Origin: Parapedobacter flavus
GTDB lineage: Bacteria; Bacteroidota; Bacteroidia; Sphingobacteriales; Sphingobacteriaceae
Assembly: GCF_035818675.1 (NCBI RefSeq)
Contig: NZ_JAYKZZ010000004.1
Span: 1-64,000, forward strand
Reading direction: 5' to 3'
DNA: 64,000 nucleotides
Part shown: piece after piece, positions 27,218-34,924 of the stretch
Layout: each line of letters begins with the position of its first letter
Numbering within the stretch: the stretch's first letter is position 1
Position numbers and translations under genes: made by a program
Notes under the pieces: generated by a model
Told to the model about the DNA's origin: nothing
The model's input: the letters and a program-made list of their open reading frames with translations, nothing else
Databases searched by the model: none

Positions 27218-27979
27218 CTATTCCCGTATCGTCGTGGTGGCATTAGCCTGCATGGTGGGCATGATCAACATGTCGTTGACATTGACGTGTTTCGGGCGGG
27301 AAGCAGCGAACCATACGGCCTCGGCGATATCTTCGGACAGTAGCGGTTCGATGCGGTCGTACACGGCGGCTGCACGTTCCGTATCGCCCTTGAAGCGAAC
27401 CTCCGAAAACTCGGTTTCCACCATGCCGGGGTGGATGGCGGTGACCTTGATGTGTTTATCGAGCAGGTCGATCCGCATGCCTTTGGTAAGGGCATCGACG
27501 GCGTGTTTCGTGGCGCAATACACGTTGCCATTGGGGTACACTTCCTTGCCAGCAATGGAGCCGATATTGATGATGTGCCCCTGTTTCCGTGCCACCATAC
27601 CGGGAGCTACCGCACGGGTGATGTACAGTAAGCCCTTGATGTTGGTGTCTATCATGCGGTCCCAATCGCCGATGTCGCCCTGGTGTATGGGGTCGAGACC
27701 CTGGCTCAGGCCGGCGTTGTTTACCAGAACATCCACCTGGCGCCAATGCTCGGGAAGATTGTTGAACGACGTAAACACCTCATCCACATCGCGCACATCG
27801 AGCGCCAGCGAATGCACCTTTATGCCAAATGCTGCGGTAAGCTTGGCCGACAATGTCTCCACCCGATCAATGCGGCGTGCCGCCAATAATAAATCGTATC
27901 CCTCGCGGGCGAATACCCGTGCGCAAGCCTCGCCGATGCCCGCACTTGCTCCTGTAATGAATGCTGTTTTTTTTGCCAT
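27218..27979 (-). CDS. SDR family NAD(P)-dependent oxidoreductase (YdfG/serine dehydrogenase-like)
   Basis: This 253-residue classical short-chain dehydrogenase shows the cofactor motif ITGASAGIGEACARVFA at the N-terminus, VLVNNAGLSQG near residue 85, catalytic Ser in IGSIAGKEVYPNG, and the YCATK motif (Tyr and Lys). It resembles YdfG-type 3-hydroxy acid dehydrogenases, which oxidise serine or 3-hydroxypropionate, but substrate is not certain. The region before its ATG is occupied by the heptamer/octamer array at 27985-28086. Confidence 0.88.
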   Translation of the reverse strand: MAKKTAFITGASAGIGEACARVFAREGYDLLLAARRIDRVETLSAKLTAAFGIKVHSLALDVRDVDEVFTSFNNLPEHWRQVDVLVNNAGLSQGLDPIHQGDIGDWDRMIDTNIKGLLYITRAVAPGMVARKQGHIINIGSIAGKEVYPNGNVYCATKHAVDALTKGMRIDLLDKHIKVTAIHPGMVETEFSEVRFKGDTERAAAVYDRIEPLLSEDIAEAVWFAASRPKHVNVNDMLIMPTMQANATTTIRE

Positions 27980-27984
27980 GAGAC

Positions 27985-28086
27985 GTTAGATATTAGACAC
28001 TAGACACTAGACATTAGACACTAGACATGAGACAAGAGATTCCTCACAACCTCACATGCTCACAACCTCACATGCTCACAACCTCA
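27985..28086. repeat. Composite intergenic array: YTAGACA heptamers then CTCACAAC/CTCACATG octamers
   Basis: On the + strand, about seven seven-base units close to YTAGACA run from 27985 to about 28037. From 28043 to 28082 there are five exact eight-base units that alternate CTCACAAC and CTCACATG. The same two-part structure, in the same order and orientation, recurs at 29996-30103. It fills the gap between the SDR start and the stop of the PorT gene. Confidence 0.85.
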
Positions 28087-28764
28087 CTCAAAATACAAAC
28101 TCACCTGAAAGCTTCGCATGTAAAGCCGCTCCAGCGGCGAGTCGTTATTGAACGTGTTGTTCGGGCTGTCATGCAACATATTCCCAACGCTTTGGACCCA
28201 CCGGATCTCCGGCGACATCTTGAAATAGTCGAAATAGATATCGAAGCCAATACCGGCGGTGTAGGCCAAGTAAGCGCGATTGGTCATGATGTCAACATTG
28301 CGATCATATCGCTTGGCGGAGGAAACGTTGAATGACAATTCACCACCACCGATGAGGTAGCCCCTCATATTCGTTTTCCGGTCGGATTTGAATTTCAATA
28401 GCAGCGGTATACCGATGTCGGAACGTTGTACCTTGTGCGCCGCGTCGTCGATTTTCACATCAATGTTCATGAACCGTAGATTCGGTTGGAGCCGGAGATT
28501 AACGTTCTCGGAGAGTCTCGCATCGGCCAGCAACCCCAGGCCCACATTGTGCGAGAAAGGCGAGGTTACACTACCTCCTTGCCAGGAGTCCTTCAAATCA
28601 ATTTTATAATCCGCATTGATATAATGGAAACTAAAGCCGAAATGCAGGTACTCATCGTCTACGCCGCCGCCCCACCGCTGGTACCGTTGTTGGCTGTGCA
28701 CGGCAGCCGAAGCCAACAGCAAGGTGGCCATACAGCATATCACGTACCGGCCCCAACATTTCAT
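28084..28764 (-). CDS. PorT-family outer membrane protein, probable type IX secretion component
   Basis: This protein of about 226 residues has a signal peptide (MKCWGRYVICCMATLLLASAAVHSQ) and a beta-barrel pattern (HFGFSFHYINADYKID, GYLIGGGELSFNVS, SPEIRWVQSVGN) that ends in LYFE. The content matches the outer membrane barrel / PorT family; PorT (SprT) is an outer membrane T9SS protein whose gene often lies beside ubiE in Bacteroidota (known to me as a recurrent arrangement). The start at 28764 is chosen because it gives a clean signal peptide and an ATGA overlap with the ubiE stop. An ATG at 28788 would add eight charged residues before the signal. Confidence 0.8.
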   Translation of the reverse strand: MKCWGRYVICCMATLLLASAAVHSQQRYQRWGGGVDDEYLHFGFSFHYINADYKIDLKDSWQGGSVTSPFSHNVGLGLLADARLSENVNLRLQPNLRFMNIDVKIDDAAHKVQRSDIGIPLLLKFKSDRKTNMRGYLIGGGELSFNVSSAKRYDRNVDIMTNRAYLAYTAGIGFDIYFDYFKMSPEIRWVQSVGNMLHDSPNNTFNNDSPLERLYMRSFQVSLYFE

Positions 28765-29498
28765 TTCGTCGCGATGTAAATCGTGCAAATACCGAATGTC
28801 TGGGGCCGCGATAACGCCTTGTGGAACCCTACACGCCGAAGGATATCCGTGAACTGCTTTCCATCAGGAAACTGCGCAACGGATTCGGGTAGGTAGCTAT
28901 ATGCCCGGTAGTCTTTAGAAAACGTTTTGCCGATTAGGGGCGTGACACGGTTGAAGTAAAAATGATACAGCTGCTTGATGGGGAAACTTTTGGGTTTCGA
29001 GAACTCGAGCACAACGGCCTTGCCGCCAGGCTTGAGTACCCGGTGGATATGAGCGAGGCCCTTCTCGAGGTTTTCGAAATTGCGGACGCCAAAGGCCACG
29101 GTTACCGCGTCGAATGTGCCATCCGAGAATGGCAGGCGCTCCGAATCGGCCAGTGCAACTTCAAACTGGTCCTCAAGACCCTTTTTGGCGATTTTTTCGC
29201 GGGCAATATCCAACATGCCCGATGAAATGTCGACACCGATGACTTTCCGGGGCTGCAGGATCTTGATGGCTTCCAACGCAAAATCGCCCGTACCGGTAGC
29301 CACATCGAGCAATCGCTGGGGCTTACTCGCTTTCAGGGCCTTGATGGCTTTCTTCCGCCAGATGATGTCGATACCCAACGACATGAAATGGTTGAGGAAG
29401 TCGTACGTGCCCGAAATGTTGTTGAACATATTGGCAACCTGCTTTTTTTTGTCGGCGCCGGTATCTTTATAAGGCTTTACTGTTTGCGATGTCGTCAT
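28761..29498 (-). CDS. ubiE: Demethylmenaquinone methyltransferase UbiE/MenG
   Basis: This 245-residue class I SAM-dependent methyltransferase has YDFLNHFMSLGIDIIWRKKAIKAL, the SAM motif LLDVATGTGDFALEA, IGVDISSGML, and the C-terminal FGICTIYIATK typical of UbiE. It methylates demethylmenaquinone to menaquinone, the respiratory quinone of Bacteroidota. The start at 29498 (MTTSQTVKPYKDTGADKK) is chosen because upstream codons show no conserved sequence and a -7 promoter box lies at 29505-29512, so longer forms would start before the transcript. Its TGA overlaps the PorT start by 4 bases (ATGA). Confidence 0.95.
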   Translation of the reverse strand: MTTSQTVKPYKDTGADKKKQVANMFNNISGTYDFLNHFMSLGIDIIWRKKAIKALKASKPQRLLDVATGTGDFALEAIKILQPRKVIGVDISSGMLDIAREKIAKKGLEDQFEVALADSERLPFSDGTFDAVTVAFGVRNFENLEKGLAHIHRVLKPGGKAVVLEFSKPKSFPIKQLYHFYFNRVTPLIGKTFSKDYRAYSYLPESVAQFPDGKQFTDILRRVGFHKALSRPQTFGICTIYIATK

Positions 29499-29504
29499 GA
29501 TAGG

Positions 29505-29512
29505 CAAAGATA
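29505..29512 (-). promoter_or_regulatory. TAnnTTTG -7 box next to the ubiE start
   Basis: On the minus strand the bases read TATCTTTG, a perfect match to the Bacteroidota -7 consensus. The box ends 6 bases before the chosen ubiE ATG, so transcription should begin at or beside the start codon. No TTG is found at the usual 19-21 base distance. Confidence 0.55.
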
Positions 29513-29541
29513 CAGTTTTACCGCGTACGTGGGCCATGCGC

Positions 29542-29572
29542 TTCAAACTTAATAACTTATTATGTACCTTTG
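29542..29572 (+). promoter_or_regulatory. Promoter of the RNase P RNA gene
   Basis: TACCTTTG at 29565-29572 is a perfect -7 box and TTC at 29542-29544 sits exactly 20 bases upstream in the -33 position (one mismatch to TTG). The box is immediately followed by the 5' end of the RNase P RNA, so an initiation point near 29577 would fit. Confidence 0.75.
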
Positions 29573-29573
29573 C

Positions 29574-29985
29574 GTGAGGCAAACCTGTTCTATCGCTCTT
29601 TCGCCACGGCGGAAGGGAGGAAAGTCCGGACAACGCAGGGCACCCCGCTTCCTAACGGGAAGGGTTGCGCCTCGCCTCGGTGGGGCGCGATACGGAAAGT
29701 GCCACAGAAAATATACCGTCACGCCAACGGCGCGATAAGGGTGAAAACGTGGGGTAAGAGCCCACGGCTTTGCATGGCGACATGCATCGCGGTAAACCCC
29801 GGGGGTTGAAAGGTCAAATAGGTTGCGGAAACCAGGGGGCTGCTCGTCTCCATTCCGTCTCGCCCAAAGCAAGACGGGAACCGCAACGGGTAGACTGCTC
29901 GAGCCTGTCAGTGATGGCAGGCCCAGATAAATGATAGAAGCCCGATGAATCGGGATACAGAATCCGGCTTATAGGGTTTGCCTTT
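29574..29985 (+). ncRNA. rnpB: RNase P RNA (bacterial type A)
   Basis: The segment carries the universal RNase P signatures: GAGGAAAGTCCGGAC near 29615-29630 and, at the 3' end, the CAGAATCCGGCTTATAG-type region at about 29959-29974. The outermost helix pairs AGGCAAACC at 29577-29585 with GGTTTGCCT at 29975-29983. A T-run at 29983-29988 follows as terminator. Size (about 410 bases) fits the class. The product is the catalytic RNA that matures tRNA 5' ends. Short open frames crossing it on both strands are not genes. Confidence 0.95.
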
Positions 29986-29995
29986 TTTAGACAAA

Positions 29996-30103
29996 TTGAG
30001 ACATTAGATAGTAGACATCAGACACTAGATTTGAGACATGAGACAACTCTCACAAGCTCACAAACTCACAAGTTCACAACTCACAAACACACAAACGCAC
30101 AAC
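29996..30103. repeat. Composite intergenic array: TAGACA-type heptamers then CTCACAAR octamers
   Basis: Seven-base units (TTAGATA, GTAGACA, TCAGACA, CTAGATT, TGAGACA, TGAGACA) fill 30004-30045. Seven eight-base units close to CTCACAAR (one shortened to seven) fill 30049-30103. It is the diverged sister of 27985-28086. TAGATTTG at 30026-30033 also matches the -7 promoter consensus and could drive the regulator that starts at 30111. Confidence 0.8.
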
Positions 30104-30110
30104 GGAATAA

Positions 30111-31523
30111 ATGACCAAAATATTAATTATCGACGACGAACGGGCCATCCGAAGCACGTTGCGTGAAATTCTCGAATACGAAGATTATAAGGTCGTGGAT
30201 ACCGATAATGGTATCGATGGATTGGCCATCATCAAGAAAGAAGACATTGACCTGGTGCTCTGTGATATCAAAATGAGTAAAATGGACGGTATGGAGGTGC
30301 TTACTGAAGCCCTGGCCATTAAGCCGGATTTGCCATTCATCATGATATCGGGGCACGGCACTATCGAGACTGCCGTCGAAGCCAGTAAAAAAGGCGCTTA
30401 CGATTTCATCTCCAAACCGCCCGACCTGAACCGGTTGCTGATTACCGTACGGAATGCGCTCGAACGCGGTACCTTGGTGACCGAAACCAAGGTGCTGAAA
30501 CGTAAAGTCAGCAGAACACGCGACATATTGGGCGACTCCGACGCGATCGGGCGTATTAAGGAAACCATCGAACGGGTGGCACCCACCGATGCGCGCGTGC
30601 TGGTAACCGGGGCAAACGGAAGCGGTAAAGAACTGGTGGCCCGATGGCTCCACGAGAAGTCGGCACGGGCCGATGCGCCTTTGGTTGAGGTGAATTGCGC
30701 GGCCATACCTTCCGAGCTGATCGAGAGTGAGCTTTTTGGGCATGAAAAGGGTTCGTTTACTTCGGCGATAAAGCAACGCATCGGGAAATTCGAACAAGCC
30801 GATAACGGTACGCTGTTTCTTGATGAAATCGGCGATATGAGCCTCTCGGCCCAAGCTAAGGTGCTGCGGGCTTTGCAAGAGAATAAGGTGACGCGCGTGG
30901 GCGGAGAAAAGGAAATCAGTGTGAATGTACGCGTCATTGCGGCTACCAACAAGGATTTGCTCAGGGAAATCGATGCCGGTAATTTCCGGATGGACCTCTA
31001 CCACCGCCTGAGTGTCATCATTATCCATGTGCCACCATTGGTGGAACGGAAAGCAGATATCCCGGTGCTAGCCAAGCAGTTTTGCGATGAGGTCTGTGGG
31101 GAATATAATATGCCCGTAAAGAAAATCACCGACGACGCGATGGAAGCGCTGAAAGGGTTACCGTGGACCGGTAACATCCGCGAGTTGCGCAATATGGTGG
31201 AACGGTTGATTATCTTGAGCGACAAAGCGATTACCGATAAAGATGTGCGGGCATTTGCCAACCCAAGTGCGATAACAACGGTGGTTGAGCATACGGAACC
31301 TGTCAGTGTCAATCGGGAACGGCCTGCCGCAGGAGGTGCCGCTGCCAATTACGATGATTTCCCGTCGTTCCAGGATTTCAAGGACCATACGGAAATGGAA
31401 TTTATCAAATATAAGCTGGAAAAGAACGGGTGGAATGTGTCTAAGACCGCAGATGAAATCGATATCCAGCGCAGCCACCTGTATAGCAAAATCGAAAAAT
31501 TCGGATTGAAACGGGAACCGTAA
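30111..31523 (+). CDS. NtrC-family sigma-54-type response regulator
   Basis: This 470-residue protein has a receiver domain (1-120: D8, D9, phosphoacceptor D52, K102), an AAA+ domain (about 138-370), and a C-terminal Fis-type helix-turn-helix (about 425-468, NVSKTADEIDIQRSHLYSKIE). The Walker A is G167-ANGSGKE174, a variant of GESGTGKE, and Walker B is GTLFLDEIGDM. The loop that contacts sigma-54, normally GAFTGA, reads GSFTSA (214-219). The protein should activate transcription when phosphorylated, but no histidine kinase is adjacent, so it is an orphan regulator. The gene follows the repeat array at 29996-30103. Confidence 0.92.
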   Translation: MTKILIIDDERAIRSTLREILEYEDYKVVDTDNGIDGLAIIKKEDIDLVLCDIKMSKMDGMEVLTEALAIKPDLPFIMISGHGTIETAVEASKKGAYDFISKPPDLNRLLITVRNALERGTLVTETKVLKRKVSRTRDILGDSDAIGRIKETIERVAPTDARVLVTGANGSGKELVARWLHEKSARADAPLVEVNCAAIPSELIESELFGHEKGSFTSAIKQRIGKFEQADNGTLFLDEIGDMSLSAQAKVLRALQENKVTRVGGEKEISVNVRVIAATNKDLLREIDAGNFRMDLYHRLSVIIIHVPPLVERKADIPVLAKQFCDEVCGEYNMPVKKITDDAMEALKGLPWTGNIRELRNMVERLIILSDKAITDKDVRAFANPSAITTVVEHTEPVSVNRERPAAGGAAANYDDFPSFQDFKDHTEMEFIKYKLEKNGWNVSKTADEIDIQRSHLYSKIEKFGLKREP

Positions 31524-31526
31524 ACT

Positions 31527-31709
31527 TTATTCGTTGAATTTCCGGTACTGTTTCCTGATGAGGACCACCACAATAATGGCCAGCACAACCACGGCCAGGG
31601 CAATATAACCATAGGCCTGCAGTGGGTCTTCCACAGCGGTCGTGTCGCGCGGCTGGATAACCGCCGGAACGCTAAACAAAGAAATAAACAGGGCAACGGT
31701 GCTGAGCAT
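31527..31709 (-). CDS. Small single-pass membrane protein
   Basis: This 60-residue frame encodes an N-terminal hydrophobic segment resembling a signal peptide (MLSTVALFISLFSVPAV), a short polar linker (QPRDTTAVEDPLQAYG), one strong membrane helix (YIALAVVVLAIIVVVLI) and a basic tail (RKQYRKFNE). The composition is convincingly membrane-protein-like. It ends 4 bases from the convergent response regulator stop. I do not recognise a named family. Confidence 0.65.
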   Translation of the reverse strand: MLSTVALFISLFSVPAVIQPRDTTAVEDPLQAYGYIALAVVVLAIIVVVLIRKQYRKFNE

Positions 31710-31814
31710 GGTGCAATGTCATTTAGACCTATTACAATTCCTACAATATACTAATTATAATGCATAAAGCCCGCTCGATGTTTGGTTTGCGCCGGTATTG
31801 TTACAAATCGATGA

Positions 31815-32996
31815 TTATCCGATTTCTGCGATGAATACGCCATCACGGTCCACCTGGTCCTTGTTTTCAAGAATATGGCCTAAGTTGACCTTGCCGATGA
31901 CATATTTGAAATCCTGGGCATAATACCGCTCGCTGATGGATGTAAACCCAAGCTTTTCGATAATCTGCTCATCGGTATAGCGGAGGTATACCGAAATTTC
32001 CCAATCGGTGCTATACCGTAATCCACCGGCATCGATGTGCTTTTTGTACTCATACCGGTACCCATAACGAAGGGCGGCGATATCCGAAAGTACAGCCGAT
32101 CCGGTGGGGTGGCCACCGGCACCCTTTCCATAGAAAAACTGCTCATCGGCAAAGGCGGCTTTCACCAATACACCGTTGTACTCGTTTTCCACGTTGTAAA
32201 GGATGTTGTCTGGGGTAACCAACTTGGGCAATACGTATAGGATGACGGCCTTATCGTCGATTTCCCGCGCGGTTGGTACAAGCTTCAACCGAAGGTTTTT
32301 CTCGTTAGCAAAGCGGATGTCGGCATCACGTAGTTTGTCGATTCCGATGTTGAGGATGGTATCCGGAGAGATATAGAGCCCATAAGCGTGCGAGGCAACA
32401 ATGGCTAGCTTAAACTTGGCGTCAAACCCGCCCACATCCAGGGTAGGGTCTGTTTCAGCAAACCCAAGATCCTGGGCCTGCCGCAGGGCCGTGTCGTAGG
32501 CAAGGTTTTCATTGAATATCTTGGAAAGGATATAATTGGACGAGCCATTGAAAATACCCGATACGGAGTGCAGCAATTCGTTGTCGTAATATTCTTCGAG
32601 GTTCCGGATGATGGGGATGCTTCCGCACACGGCACCTTCATACAGCAGGCTGGTGCCATGCTGGTTTTGGATTTCTACCAGTTCAGCGAGGTGTGTGGCA
32701 ATCATTTTCTTATTTGCCGACACCACATTTTTGCCCGCACGGAGCGCACGTGACACAATATCGAAGGCCGCATCGGCATCGTCTATCAGTTCAACGACCG
32801 TGTTGATTTCCGGATCGTCCAATACCGCGTTGGCATCTGTGGTGAACAACTCAGCTGGTAGGCTGCGTTCCTTTTCGGGGTGCTTAATGACGAATTTTTT
32901 AATGGCTAGGTTGAGGTGCTTGGTGCTGATGATATCATAGAGTCCTTGGCCTACCACGCCGAATCCGAAAATACCCAAGGTCAGTTTGTTGTCCAT
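31815..32996 (-). CDS. hom: Homoserine dehydrogenase
   Basis: This 393-residue enzyme has an N-terminal Rossmann motif (LGIFGFGVVGQGLYD), SANKKMIATH in the nucleotide domain, and the catalytic-domain signature GIFNGSSNYILSKI and AQDLGFAETDPTLDVGGFDAKFKLAI, which carries substrate-binding residues. It reduces aspartate semialdehyde to homoserine for threonine and methionine synthesis. Length fits a single-function enzyme without aspartokinase. MetY is encoded 78 bases upstream on the same strand, so both probably share the metY leader. Confidence 0.95.
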   Translation of the reverse strand: MDNKLTLGIFGFGVVGQGLYDIISTKHLNLAIKKFVIKHPEKERSLPAELFTTDANAVLDDPEINTVVELIDDADAAFDIVSRALRAGKNVVSANKKMIATHLAELVEIQNQHGTSLLYEGAVCGSIPIIRNLEEYYDNELLHSVSGIFNGSSNYILSKIFNENLAYDTALRQAQDLGFAETDPTLDVGGFDAKFKLAIVASHAYGLYISPDTILNIGIDKLRDADIRFANEKNLRLKLVPTAREIDDKAVILYVLPKLVTPDNILYNVENEYNGVLVKAAFADEQFFYGKGAGGHPTGSAVLSDIAALRYGYRYEYKKHIDAGGLRYSTDWEISVYLRYTDEQIIEKLGFTSISERYYAQDFKYVIGKVNLGHILENKDQVDRDGVFIAEIG

Positions 32997-33074
32997 GTTT
33001 GCTGTTGAAGTTGTTTGGTTACTCTTGTGGATTGGAAAAGGTTTCGCCGGACCCTCCGTCCGGCGAAACCGTCC

Positions 33075-34379
33075 TTATTTTACTTGTTCAAATGCCTGTT
33101 GCAGGTCGCCTTTGATGTCGTCGATGTGTTCGATACCAACGGCCAGTCGCAATTCGCCCGGGAAAACACCGGCTTCTTTCTGATCCTGCGCCGACAACTG
33201 CTGGTGGGTAGTGGCAGCCGGGTGGATGACGAGGGTTTTCGTGTCGCCCACGTTCGCCAAGTGGCTGATCAGTTTCAGGTTATCGATAAATGCATCTGCT
33301 TTTTCAGCGCCACCTTTAATCGTGAAAGAGAGCACGGAGCCGAATCCGTTTTTGAGGTACTTCTGTGCGTTGGCATGGTTGGGGTCGCTTTTCAAACCGG
33401 GGTATTTCACTTTTTCCACCTGCGGGTGCTGCTCAAGCCACTTCGCCACTTCCAGCGTATTGTCTACGTGGCGTTGTACCCGAAGTGAAAGCGTTTCCAA
33501 TCCCTGCAATAACAGGAAGGAGTTGAATGGCGATAGGGCGGGGCCGAAATCGCGCAACCCTTCTACCCGTGCCCGGATGGCGAACTGGATGTTGCCCAGC
33601 GGACTATCCACGCCGAAAACATCACTGAATACAAGTCCGTGGTAACCTTCCGATGGTTCGCTGAACTGCTTGAATTTGCCATTACCCCAGTTATAGGTGC
33701 CGCCGTCTACGATGATACCGGCGATGCTGTTGCCATGGCCGCCAATCCATTTGGTCGCTGCCGCAACCACCACGTGCGCACCGTGTTCCAAGGGTTTGAA
33801 TAGGTAGCCGCCGCAACCGAAGGTGTTGTCTACGATGAGCGGCAGGTCGTATTTCTTGGCGATTGCCGCGATGCGGTCGAAATCGGGGATGCTGAAGCTG
33901 GGATTTCCGATGGTTTCCACGTAAATGGCCTTTGTTTTATCGTCGATTGCCGCTTCGATATTTTCGGGCGTTTCGTTTTTCGCAAACCGGGCCTCGATGC
34001 CGAGCCGCTTAAACGAGACCTTGAATTGGTTGTAGGTGCCACCATATAGACTGGTTCCCGTGACGAAATTATCGCCGCTTTCCAGGATGTTGGTCAGCGC
34101 GATGAACTGTGCCGACTGGCCCGAAGCCACGGCTAAGCCCGCTACGCCGCCCTCAAGCGCGGCCATCCGCTTTTCGAATACGTCGGTGGTCGGGTTCATG
34201 ATCCGAGTATAGATGTTGCCGAACTCCTTGAGCGCAAACAGGTTCGCGCCGTGTTCGGCACTGTTGAAGACAAACGACGTGGTTTGATAGATCGGCACTG
34301 CACGCGAGCCCGTGGTAGGATCAGCTTCTTGTCCGGCATGGACCTGCAGTGTTTCAAATTTCAGATTTTCATTAGCCAT
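33075..34379 (-). CDS. metY: O-acetylhomoserine sulfhydrylase (aminocarboxypropyltransferase)
   Basis: This 434-residue PLP enzyme of the Cys/Met metabolism family starts with FETLQVHAGQEADPTTGSRAVPIYQTTSF and has IYTRIMNPTTDVFEKRMAALEGG, D184 in LIVDNTFG and the PLP-binding K210 in AATKWIGGHGN. The large insert size separates it from the roughly 380-residue MetB/MetC enzymes. It makes homocysteine from O-acetylhomoserine and sulfide. The homoserine dehydrogenase gene follows on the same strand. Upstream there is an unusually long structured leader with two short frames ending in or containing Cys codons. Confidence 0.95.
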   Translation of the reverse strand: MANENLKFETLQVHAGQEADPTTGSRAVPIYQTTSFVFNSAEHGANLFALKEFGNIYTRIMNPTTDVFEKRMAALEGGVAGLAVASGQSAQFIALTNILESGDNFVTGTSLYGGTYNQFKVSFKRLGIEARFAKNETPENIEAAIDDKTKAIYVETIGNPSFSIPDFDRIAAIAKKYDLPLIVDNTFGCGGYLFKPLEHGAHVVVAAATKWIGGHGNSIAGIIVDGGTYNWGNGKFKQFSEPSEGYHGLVFSDVFGVDSPLGNIQFAIRARVEGLRDFGPALSPFNSFLLLQGLETLSLRVQRHVDNTLEVAKWLEQHPQVEKVKYPGLKSDPNHANAQKYLKNGFGSVLSFTIKGGAEKADAFIDNLKLISHLANVGDTKTLVIHPAATTHQQLSAQDQKEAGVFPGELRLAVGIEHIDDIKGDLQQAFEQVK

Positions 34380-34620
34380 GATTCAATGATTTAATATATT
34401 TAATTTTTATGATAGATTAATGCGTGTGCACATTTGGATACGCATTGCCCCGCAGCGTATCCACCGTTTCGCAACAGACCGCAATGGACCATGCGGGTGT
34501 CGGATCAACAGCGGCCAACATGCCGAACGGTGTCCTCACCGGGTGTTCCCGTTATTCGGATAAGGGTATTGGTTTCTGGATGCTTATTCATCGTCTTATC
34601 ATTTATATGCTCCCAATCCA
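34380..34620 (-). promoter_or_regulatory. Candidate cysteine-sensing attenuator leader of metY
   Basis: On the minus strand two short overlapping frames precede metY: 34591-34505 (28 codons, last sense codon Cys) and 34521-34417 (34 codons with adjacent Cys codons at 34476-34471). Nine bases after the Cys-Cys pair a perfect 8-base hairpin begins (34462-34455 with 34443-34436). A second hairpin (34446-34441 with 34424-34419) shares 34441-34443 and excludes the first. A ribosome halted at the Cys codons would cover the first arm. This geometry is that of an attenuator, but I see no T-run after either hairpin. I looked for SAM-I and SAM-II consensus and found neither. Confidence 0.4.
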
Positions 34621-34829
34621 TATCGATTGAGACAGGAATTGGCACCTTTTCCACCGCTTGTGGATGGTTGCCAGCGGGTCATTGAGCCAGTCTCTCGCCA
34701 CTTCTTTATAAACCAAGACCCTGTTTTGAAGAGGGATTGATTTGTGCGTATGTAAACGCAATGGATGCAAATATAGGCCGCGCGCTCGGTTTGTCCAAAT
34801 TTTTTGATAAAAAGGTCCTTACGTTGGCT
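34621..34829. other. Remainder of the 545-base gap between metY and glutamine synthetase
   Basis: I find no convincing gene, RNA or repeat in this stretch. A frame of 60 codons on the + strand (34737-34919) has no ribosome site, no family features, and runs through the terminator hairpin at 34844-34891, so I do not call it. Confidence 0.5.
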
Positions 34830-34893
34830 AAGGAAATAAGAAAGCACCAAGTACAACGACCACCTCGGAGGACGGTAGTTGCACTTGGTGCAT
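34830..34893 (-). terminator. Terminator of the glutamine synthetase III gene
   Basis: On the minus strand a 14-pair stem (34891-34878 with 34857-34844), with a single G-U pair, encloses a loop that itself folds further (GGAGG with CCACC type pairs). It is followed by a T-rich stretch reading TTTCTTATTT. It begins 33 bases after the stop of the gene at 34925. On the + strand the same position is an A-C mismatch, so the structure favours minus-strand RNA. Confidence 0.65.
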
Positions 34894-34924
34894 TTGTAGT
34901 TAAGAACCGGTTGCCGTAAACGGC

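Noticed and set aside
28043..28086. Possible CRISPR array because of regular short repeats
   Set aside because: Units are only eight bases with no spacers; no cas genes anywhere in the window.
29549..29872. Open frames on both strands across the RNase P RNA
   Set aside because: They run through a well-defined structural RNA; Arg/Pro-rich products are typical of translated rRNA-like sequence.
34380..34620. SAM-I, SAM-II or cobalamin riboswitch before metY
   Set aside because: The S-box core and the SAM-II core are absent. A GGGAACACCCGGTGAGG stretch vaguely recalls cobalamin elements, but the other conserved boxes are missing.
34737..34919. 60-codon open frame on the + strand in the metY-glnN gap
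   Set aside because: It crosses the glnN terminator hairpin, lacks a promoter match and shows no domain.
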